A stretch of 64,000 nt of DNA from Hydractinia symbiolongicarpus (lineage: Eukaryota > Cnidaria > Hydrozoa > Anthoathecata > Hydractiniidae): positions 20,314,501-20,378,500 of the forward strand of contig NC_079886.1 in assembly GCF_029227915.1 (NCBI RefSeq). The letters run 5' to 3'. This document shows positions 55,808-64,000 of this stretch, in pieces. The notes beneath the pieces were generated by a model. The model did no database searches. It worked only from the letters and a program-made list of their open reading frames with translations, and was not told the origin of the DNA. A program made the position numbers and the translations under genes. Each line of letters opens with the position of its first letter. Position 1 is the stretch's first letter.

Positions 55808-57430
55808 AATTTCAGGGTATCCATATAAAATTTTAAATATATATATTTATATATATATTAAATATTAAATGACAAAAAAAATATTCATGGGGGAGTTAGC
55901 GCAAGCCAAAGGGAAACACATCGCAAAGAGAAATTGGCAGTAGCTGCGAAATATGGACTGAAAGAGAAAACAAAATAAAAATAAAAATCGAAAAGGAAAT
56001 AAAATGCGTGAAAAAAGAAGTGATTCGATAAACTATCAGAATAAACTATCGGACAAGCGAGCAACGGACTTATCTAGTAGATATGATTTAATATTTCTAG
56101 AAAAAATATTGAAGGAATCAGCAGTACGAAGGTTAGCTGGTAGACTGTTGAACACTCGCGCTGCTTCATCTTGAAAGGTACCATCGATCGAGTGATGAAG
56201 GCTGACTTCATGCTGGTTTCGGAGATTGTTTCGCTTTATACGTACATTTACTTTACAGGAACTTGACCAGTTGGTGAAATTAATGGCTTTGTACGTTAGT
56301 TTCGATAAGTTGAATTCACGACGTTCCTTTATGGGGAGCCATTTTAATTTGATGATATCTTGAATTTTGGCATAACGTCCAATAACAAAACTACATGCAA
56401 CTTTTTGAAGTTTTTGTAATCTTTTCATTTGTGCTTCAGTCAGCGACATGATAAAGTCGTTATAATCAATTTGAGAAAAAATTAAGGTTTCAATTAACTG
56501 TTTTCGTAGTCTGAAGCTTGTGAAGTTCTTCAACTTTCGTAGCACAGATATTTTCCCATAACATTTTTTCAAAGTTTTGTCGATTTGTGCGTTCCATTTA
56601 AAGTGTTCATCAATTGTTAGTCCCAATAGTGAACAAGTCCCAACACGATTGAGTGGAGTACTCCCTAGCTTGATAGTCGAACTGTGTTCATTAAGAATAT
56701 GAATATTGGACAAGCGTTTGGTCGAAATCAACATGAATTTAGTTTTTGCTGCATTAGCCGCAAGAGAATTTTCTTCGGCCCATTTGTCAAGCTCATTTAG
56801 TGTATCGTTAATGGAAATTTCTGTATTCACAATATTTGCTGGTTTACATGATCTATAAATCGTTGTATCATCTGCGTATTGAATAGTGGAAGCATCAAAA
56901 GCGTCCTGTAAATCGTTGACGTATAAATTGAATAATACGGGGCCAAGGATTGAACCTTGCGGTACTCCGAATAATGATGGTAATTGATTTGAATTATTGC
57001 TATCAATTTGCACAAACTGTTGTCTATCCGAAAGATAAGAAAGTGTCCAAGTAAGGAAATCTGCAGAAAAACCTTGTGAAGCCATTTTCTTGATAAGTTT
57101 GTTGTGACAGATGGTATCAAAAGCTTTCGAGAAGTCTATCAAGACCATTAATGTGAGTTCATTGGCTTTCATAGCTTTTTTGATATCGTCTTTCAATTTC
57201 ATAAGTGCTGTACTTGTCCCGCAACCTTTACGAAACCCATTAACAGTATCCTTGTAGATGTTGTTTGATTCGATGAATTCTATAAGTTGTTTCAACACAA
57301 TCTTTTCGTATACTTTGGATAAAGAGGACAGTATTGATATCGGTCGAAAATCTGAAATTTCGACAGCATTCGCCACTTGGCATCTTTTGCCAGTCTTTCA
57401 TCCCAGATAACGTTCCAACTCCATGATATG
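55808..57430 (-). mobile_element. 5'-truncated LINE with near-intact reverse transcriptase
   Basis: The open frame 57376-56036 (446 codons, though the first codon is GTG and not a true start) covers the RT from FRPISILSSLSKVYEKIV to the C-terminal end. Catalytic landmarks are DFSKAFDT (residues 81-88), GVPQGSILGP (137-146) and YADD (167-170). The tail has the usual thumb-like region and ends VARLSDSLF. The preceding frame (GMKDWQKMPSGE, near 57400) is the expected upstream RT sequence but is shifted, and no endonuclease follows. Truncation near 57.4 kb is the normal result of incomplete reverse transcription. The 3' UTR (56035-55808) leads to a CTTA tail. It is younger than the LINE at 1.2-3.8 kb. 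Confidence 0.9.
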
Positions 57431-60400
57431 ATCGAACCTTGTTATGAGCATATAAACAGGCGTCTAAAAGATAATCACATCTTAAAATTATAGGTAAGAA
57501 TACTTAATTAGTATAGCAGAGTAGCTGTAGTAACGTAATGTTACCACTATTAACAATTAATCACTTAGACAGACTTTTTAACGTCGAAATAGGTAAACAA
57601 ATTATAAGGACTAGAATCTTTAAGACTAGGTTATATCGTTTTCCAAAGTAAGTTGATTTAAATTTCAAGGATTAATTCCACACAAAAAAAGGCATGAAAG
57701 AGGATACATAACGTGAGAAGCAAAGGGGAAGATGAAAAACAAACCTTTATCCTCACAAACATAAATAGGTTGTTTGACACGTACTTGTTGACCATCTAAA
57801 AAAATTACCAGCAGTTGTAACAAAAGAGTAAAATATGATACTTATTAAACATGACTGCTATTTGCTGCCAGAGAATGGTATTTGACAAAAATAATCATAA
57901 ACTTGCGAGCAAAATATTATCAAAATGACGTGCCTGTGTTAAATAAGAAATTGGCTTAAAAATCCTTCTACATCTACATTTTATGATCCTATTAGTTTAT
58001 CTTAAAGTGCCATGTTTAACAGTGCGAAATACCAAGGACAGTGCAGTTTTCAGCCTGCTTTTTGGCTAAAAACAGCCATAAGGAGGTCTTGCTTTCGGCC
58101 ATTTCTGTTGTTCACGAAATTCATATCCTTAGCCTAGAAACTCTCAAGCCTTTCTATATTAGGACTAATACACGTTATGGATAAGTAAAAAATATATTTT
58201 TCAGTATGCTAAATGAACCTGTGCAGTAGGAAATCATATAGGTACCGGTTACGATGTAAAAACAACTAAGTTGAATTAACTGTATTCTCCTAAAACACTA
58301 GGGAAGTGAATATTATGATGTTATAAACCTACATTCACATGTATGTATTTTTTTGTGTAAGAGCGTACGCAAGGGAGAATGTTCATTTATTCTCTGACGT
58401 TACGTTAAAATTTCACGTGACCTACGTAAATTACGTCACATCTTACGTGCAACTTAAGTTTTTATTTCAGGTGTCTTACGAACAAAGAGAAAGCTTTCGA
58501 TTTGGGATTGAAATTTGATTACACAGCGTAAATTGCATAGCTACAGTACACACAAGAAGTAAATCTCAAATCAATTAAAATTAACTAAAAAATTCCATTC
58601 GGATGGCAAGTTTAAACAAAAACACCAGAGATTTGCCTGTCTAAGTTCGTAGTTCGGATCCAGTTCTTATTAACAAATGTTGGTAACTAAATTTTGTGCA
58701 GGTGGCTAATACTTTCACCGAATAAAAATCTTTACTGATAAGGTCACAAATTTCCCAAATTTTGCAAATACTAAAATTTTTTTCGTAGGATTTTCGCAAA
58801 AATAAATTTCCAAAAGGCGATTGCCATTTTTCGCGAAGATTTAATTTTGCGATAATGGCAAAACTCGCAAAAGTCCCGATATATAGAACACAGAAATAAA
58901 AAACGTTAGAGTTGCTTTTATTTATCGCACACTTAGCATTTTTTGAAGACAAGTCTTAAACTCACGGAAAAATCCGCTGGGATGCCCGTCTTTTAAATTT
59001 CATTTCTAATTTGACCGTCGCAACAAAAAAGATAAAATTATATCGCCTTTGTTATTTTGTGTGCCGAAGCACAACTTTATTCTTGCACACACACACACAC
59101 AACGGGTATTAGAGATTCTCTTTTTTTTAATGTATTGTTTTTACAAGTTCTCATAAAACAAAAACAGATGACCATATCCTTATATAGAAGAAACGTACCT
59201 GGCATATTAACCATCGTAAATATGGATTTTTATTACAACTAAAATAAAAACGGATAAACACGCTTTATTAAATTTAACATAATAGTACTATAATAGTATT
59301 ATAATAGTAAACATAATAGTATCAAAAAGAAATAATTTCTCCATTTTCTGCTAAAGCTAAGAGTTTTGAATCCGTTGAAAAACATAAAAACCAGAAAATT
59401 GGTTTTTAAGAATAATTTCCATAGCATCTGTTGTAACTACTTCCAGTGAGTTTGCAAGTAAATGAAAAAAGAAAATAGAGCAGCTAATTAAATACAAAAA
59501 TTTCTGCAGTTATAAAATCAGTCAAGGATTATTTCTTTTCTTCTCAAAGAGAAACCTGCACTTCCACGTGCGTGTTTCAGGTAAAAACCTTGTCTTTTAT
59601 AGCATTTAAGGATCAAATTTTCAAAGAAAAAGGAGAGCTCTAATTTAGTCATTCCACATAGGTTGCAATTACTGCCCACGTGGCGAAACTATATTGAGTA
59701 ATTCTGCTCCTGCCTTATGTCACGAGAATATTTAATTGACATTACCACATTTTAATCCATGCCAGAAATGAATTTTTTTGGCTCGAAGGAAGAGTAACAT
59801 TATATGTTCCAATTGTTTCTTCTGATCAAAGATAATCAGTGATGTTGATGGTATTTGCTAATTAACAATTGATGTTATAATTTGTTTACGAAACAAACTG
59901 ATAAATTGAATGTTGTAATTAGCTTTTCCATGCAGATTTCAATCTCACATCTCCTGCAACATAAAGAAAACATTAAATGAAGAAGGTTTTTACAATGTTT
60001 AAAAACTAATGATCATATTTTGACATTTTTTGCAGCGACATTAGGTCCACTACCAGAAATTTACTATTTTGGGCGAATCTAAGCGGATTATCATTATTTA
60101 GCCTTTAACTAAAAAGTGCAATGCAATGCCTTCGCTAATTTTGAAAAAGCTATTGACGTCAGTCTAAATGTATTGACATCGTGCCGTAACGTCTAGAACG
60201 TTGATAAAAATTTAGTTTAAAATCATTTTGCAAATTAATTTAATTTTTTTTTCTTATCTGTAGAAAATTGCAAGTTACAAGATGATAATGAATAAAATCA
60301 AACGGCATTTGCTGAATTTGAATTTAGTTATTGTTTAATTATTATATAACATTAAGATAAGGTTTGTTAACGTATGAAGTATTTACACAGTTTTGTGATT

Positions 60401-61348
60401 CGCTGAGTTAGTTTATCAAAAATGTTCCGGTAGAACATATAGTGAACACGACTACGTTTTGTTTCTCCACAACCTTATCTAAATTCTTGCAAACAATTTT
60501 AATTGCATTTGCTCAAGCTGAAGTCATTTCGTGGTGATAAAAGTCAAATTCTTGGAATTCTTACTTTCAATTAACTTTAAACATCTTAAAACAATCTAAA
60601 AGTAGATTCTTTAATTACTTTGATGTTTTTCGAAAAAAGCGCCTAACAATCGATATATTTTTTAGCCATTCTCAGAAATTTTTGCTCGATGAATATTTTG
60701 GAACTTCAGATCAATATTATCGATTTTTGTAAATGCACGGCCAGTTCCACAAAAGTATATTTCTCCCTGCGCTCTTGCCATAATCAAATATTTACAGGGA
60801 AGTGAGTACGGACGAAAAATTCACGTCTTCAGGGTGGAATAACCAGTAGTATGTAGGAAAACAATTGCGAGCCTGATCCACGAATCTTGTCAGCTTAAAA
60901 ATCGACCAATGAAAGCTGTATAGTAAAGGAAGTCAAGCACTAAAAATCATTAAACTTGATTATACTGCGCATAATTGTCCTTTAGAATTACAAATCTATT
61001 CTTGAATTTTCGCCACTTATTAAAATCTGAAAGCATTTCTTTTGGATAAAAGGAACAAGTTGAGGCAGCTATTAAACCTTACTTGAAACTATCACAGACC
61101 CTCTGAACCAAACTTTGAAATAAGTTTTTGTTGTGTTTTTAAAACACAATGTTTTTTCAATTTCAATTATTTCTTGTCGACACCTGATGTAACCAAGTTT
61201 TAGTAAGGCGATAAAAATAAGGTGCGACGAAAACTTTCACTAAAAAAAGTTTAGGCTGATAAAATTTTACTGTTGATTTATTTGTATAATGACAGACCGT
61301 GGCCAATTTAACATTAAAATAGTAAAACCAAAGTGAATTATAGTAAAA
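57431..61348. other. 3.9 kb without a recognised gene; CA microsatellite
   Basis: AT-rich, with a (CA)8 run at 59086-59102 and an AATAGTAnTAT-type run near 59281-59320. No exon could be supported on either strand. Confidence 0.45.
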
Positions 61349-61455
61349 CTAGCCGAAGTGCCGTGGAAGAATCCACTGAATGTCTCCATGAAATGCATGT
61401 AAGGGATACCAAATAAAAACATACAGCATGGTAATGTGAATTTTTAAAACTTAGA
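61349..61455 (-). mobile_element. 3' end of the large Helitron-like family (copy 3, inverted)
   Basis: CTAGCCGAAGTGCCGTGG, then AGAATCCACTGAATG and CATGTAAGGGATACC, the same terminal about 100 bp as at 52548 and, reversed, at 13280-13380. Only the 3' end is present. Confidence 0.65.
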
Positions 61456-61810
61456 ATCCAACCTCTAGTTTTTAAAAAAGTTTTATTATTTTGATATTTG
61501 TTTTACTTATTTTGTCATTTCTTGTAATTTTATGTTTTATTTATAAATCTGAAGTTTTATTTTTCGTGTTTTTTTAAATCCTTATCTCCGTATGAGCATA
61601 TTTCGAAATTAGTCATCATGGAGATGAAAAATGGAAATTCTTAAACGTATATTATCTTGAAAATATTTTTTTAAAGGAAACTATTGAAGTTTAAGATTCA
61701 CCCAAAGTTTCGGTCTGGATTTAAATTGAGAAAGAATGAAAATTACAAAGTGCACGCACAATGATAAACTCGACCTTTAATCAAGTTTTCTAAAAGGGTG
61801 ATGGTGAAAT

Positions 61811-61997
61811 AAATCTGTCAGATGGACATTGAGATTTTATCAAAATTGTAAGGTAAATGATTGTAGTATCATTTCTTTCCCTGGGTTTTTATCTTTCTTT
61901 AATAAAATGTGTTTTACCTTCGATTAAAGAAATATTTTGATTAAATATCCAAAAATAAAAAGTCAAAAGACTTTTGAAATGTCCATCCGACAGATTT
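61811..61997. repeat. Inverted repeat, 20-bp arms
   Basis: AAATCTGTCAGATGGACATT (61811-61830) is mirrored with one mismatch at 61978-61997. A related phrase (TATCCGACAGAAAT) lies at about 62150. Probably a small MITE of about 190 bp. Confidence 0.6.
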
Positions 61998-62445
61998 ACC
62001 AATGAAAAAAGTTGGGATCTCTTCCTGTTAGTTTTTTCTAAGAATTGGATACGCTCAAAAGTATTGACGTTTGTGATGGTCAACACGATACATATCAATA
62101 AAATGTTTTCAGGGATGTTATTTTCTTTTAATTAACACTTTTTTATCGTCTATCCGACAGAAATATGCATAAAAAAGTGTAGTTTAGTGATGTGAAAGAA
62201 ATGTCCCTCATACAGATTTATTTCAACACTGAACAGCGTAACGTATATTACAATTATGAAGCACAGTTGCGAAATATTCAATTAAAACGTTGTGACACGT
62301 ATGTTTCTGTTGGTTTGAGCAAGTAAAACAAAATATATAAAGTTTAAAATAGGCTTAATATTTTCGAACGCCTAAAGAAACATTCAAACATTCGAAAGTA
62401 AAAAGAAACATTCCATTTTATGTTTTTTTGTAAAGAACAAAAAAG

Positions 62446-62660
62446 ATGCAAAGTCATTCCATCTGGAATTGTTGGTTTACAAATTTACCGCAGCAGCTTA
62501 AAATTATTAAAAAAATACAATGGGAAGGCCAAGTTCAAATAAGCCAAAGAGGAAACAAAGAGTATTTGAAGGAATACCGTGAAAAGAACACCGACAAGTA
62601 TAAAGCCACTGACAGCAAAAGAAAAAAAGAATAGTTAGAGCACATGAAGTACTTTAAACC
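62446..62660 (+). pseudogene. Short basic ORF remnant upstream of the Polinton-like gene
   Basis: Plus-strand frames here give a Lys/Arg/Tyr-rich stretch (KEYLKEYREKNTDKYKATD) that changes frame once near its start. Small basic ORFs of this kind often accompany cnidarian mobile elements. Its function is unknown. Confidence 0.35.
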
Positions 62661-62669
62661 TAGCAAGTA

Positions 62670-63188
62670 TGAAATAAGAAAATAAGAAAATTTTCCTAGA
62701 GGCTTTCAGTCCGTTATTTAGAGGAGGCCTATGTTTCTTAGGAATGTGATAAAGTGGTAACAAAATGATTGCAAAATACACCTAACTTTTAAATAACCAA
62801 CAAGCCCATGAGATTTTATACTGACACAGTTCTCTCATTTAGACCTTCAGATAATATTTTGTCAAGCTTGTATGGCCAAAAAGACTTTCTTTTTTGAGTC
62901 TTCCTTATCACAACACTCAATAATCTTGAAAGCTCAATTCGAAAAACCGTTATAGTAATCTCTGTAAAAGCCGTATTCGCTTAAATGAGTAGTAAAATAC
63001 AATGCAACTAATTAGAACATAACATAAGGTATATTAGTTAAAAAGCATTAAATGGCCAAGACTACATTGTTGTTTTAAGCTTTTTTGACATTTTAAGGAT
63101 AGGATTGGATAGCAATTCTTTTGTGTCGGCAAAAAATTATTGAGTATCCGCCTGCTCAGCTTAATTCAGTTCTGAAGGGAATAAGAAC
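62670..63188 (+). repeat. Copy 2 of the repeat preceding the Polinton-like gene
   Basis: Matches 38087-38600 in the same orientation and ends at the start codon of the next ORF. It is probably the element's own 5' non-coding region. Confidence 0.8.
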
Positions 63189-64000
63189 ATGGCAAAAGAA
63201 GCGCATGAGCCGAAACCCTTGGATGTGGAGCAATTGATTATTGAGCAGGTGGAAGATATGGGTTCTGCCAAAGTGCAGTTGTCAATGTGGATCATATGGA
63301 AGAAAAAGATCATGCTTGCATTTCGACCTAATGCAGAAGATTTCGATGGAGGAGCGGAGGATTTACACAATATGTATGCGGATACTGATCCCTATGCAAG
63401 GGTTGAAAAGCCATTTAATAGCAGACTAATGCAGGTATTTCAAGGCCATGATGTAAATGAGCTGCTGGATCATATGTTTGCAATAATAAGGATACATGTG
63501 AAAAATCCAGCGCTACCACAGAGCGGTTTTACAATCGATCGAATAGTGCACCTGGATATCGATTTTCATAAACTGCAGCTTACACGAGGTTCATCCTATA
63601 TCAAATTACCTAAATGGATCAGTGCAAAAAAGGCTATCATCAATCCAAAAAACAACGCTGAAGAGTACTTCAAATGGTGTGTTATTGCGGCACTGCATCA
63701 TGAAGAGATCAGGAAAGATGTGCAAAGAATATCTAAATTACAACACCTTGCTGATAAATATAACTGGAACGGGGTAGAGAATTCCCACTCGACATTAAAA
63801 AAATAATAAAATTTGAAGATAGCAACCCCAATCTAGCAGTCAATGTTTTATATGCCTCGGGGACTAGCAGCATTAATATTTTGTGTAGATCTGAATACAA
63901 TGCATCACGTGAATAACAAATAAATTTACTTTTGATTACAGATAATGAAGAGATGCACTATACCTGCATCAAAAGTATCTTAAGGCAGCTGTACAGAGGG
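63189..64000 (+). pseudogene. Polinton/adintovirus-like element protein, frameshifted, runs off the window
   Basis: The first open frame, 63189-63806 (205 codons, start MAKEAHEPK), has phrases such as KLPKWI, INPKNNAEE and ALHHEEI. I associate these with the N-terminal part of the large replication-type (DNA polymerase) proteins of Polinton/adintovirus-like elements common in cnidarian genomes; this rests on memory of such phrases. A one-base shift near 63780 ends the frame early, the similarity continues in another frame, and a further stop follows near 63915 before the window ends. The copy is therefore broken; the polymerase catalytic core would lie beyond the right edge. It could instead be a different large-element protein with the same N-terminal module. 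Confidence 0.55.

Noticed and set aside
57374-57376. Start codon of the 446-codon LINE frame
   Set aside because: The codon is GTG and lies inside the RT domain, so it is only where the open frame begins after a frameshift.
38087-63188. The two leader copies as terminal repeats of one 25-kb Polinton
   Set aside because: Polinton ends are inverted repeats; these are in the same orientation, and the PARP and LINE sequences between them are unrelated.

Overview
The window is AT-rich metazoan nuclear DNA. It has spliced genes with GT-AG introns, no bacterial-style gene packing, and a dense load of decayed transposable elements. The mix points to a cnidarian, most likely a hydrozoan: a DEG/ENaC (HyNaC-like) channel relic, CR1/L2-type LINEs, a DIRS-like element, PiggyBac copies, short Helitron-type repeats, and a Polinton/adintovirus-like gene. 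The species cannot be named from sequence alone.

Two host genes are well supported. The first is a three-exon calmodulin-sized EF-hand gene on the minus strand (15519..14231, 152 aa) whose calcium loops are all imperfect. The second is a large plus-strand gene (28952..49867) that I assembled by hand from ten exons. Its N-terminal half carries hydrophobic, probably membrane-inserted segments and its C-terminal half is a PARP catalytic domain, about 436 aa in all. The domain lacks a Glu in its last conserved strand, so it is probably a mono-ADP-ribosyltransferase. Its introns are filled with mobile DNA: a 125-bp Helitron-like element (intron 3), a 1.17-kb TIR element with a near 8-bp target duplication (intron 4), a 750-bp TTAA element and a 105-bp tandem repeat (intron 5), a Polinton-associated repeat and Helitron pieces (intron 7), and an antisense DIRS-like retroelement of about 6 kb (intron 9). 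The DIRS element separates the last catalytic exon from the rest by 7.1 kb. A third likely gene piece (6046..6507, +) is an AT-hook plus MADF-like exon.

Layout: 1-365 Helitron-like 3' end; 1.2-3.8 kb decayed LINE (minus) with a signal-peptide-like and degenerate 2A-like N terminus; 5.5-5.7 kb nested inverted repeats with a perfect 52-bp palindrome; 6.0-6.5 kb MADF-like exon; 7.0-9.25 kb PiggyBac scrap and a relic of a multicopy invertebrate family; 11.3-13.4 kb Helitron-like repeat with a partner in opposite orientation at 52.5-54.2 kb; 14.2-15.5 kb EF-hand gene; 16.1-16.7 kb hairpin repeat; 17.3-20.3 kb broken PiggyBac; 20.8-22.2 kb DEG/ENaC pseudogene; 22.3-28.9 kb no recognised gene; 28.9-49.9 kb PARP gene; 50.6-52.2 kb two TTAA elements; 55.8-57.4 kb 5'-truncated LINE with a tetranucleotide tail; 62.4-64.0 kb Polinton/adintovirus-like fragment running off the right edge.

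Apart from the exons, nearly all recognisable protein similarity comes from transposons in decay. All gene models rest on reading frames, splice signals and family motifs seen by eye; no search or RNA data was available.
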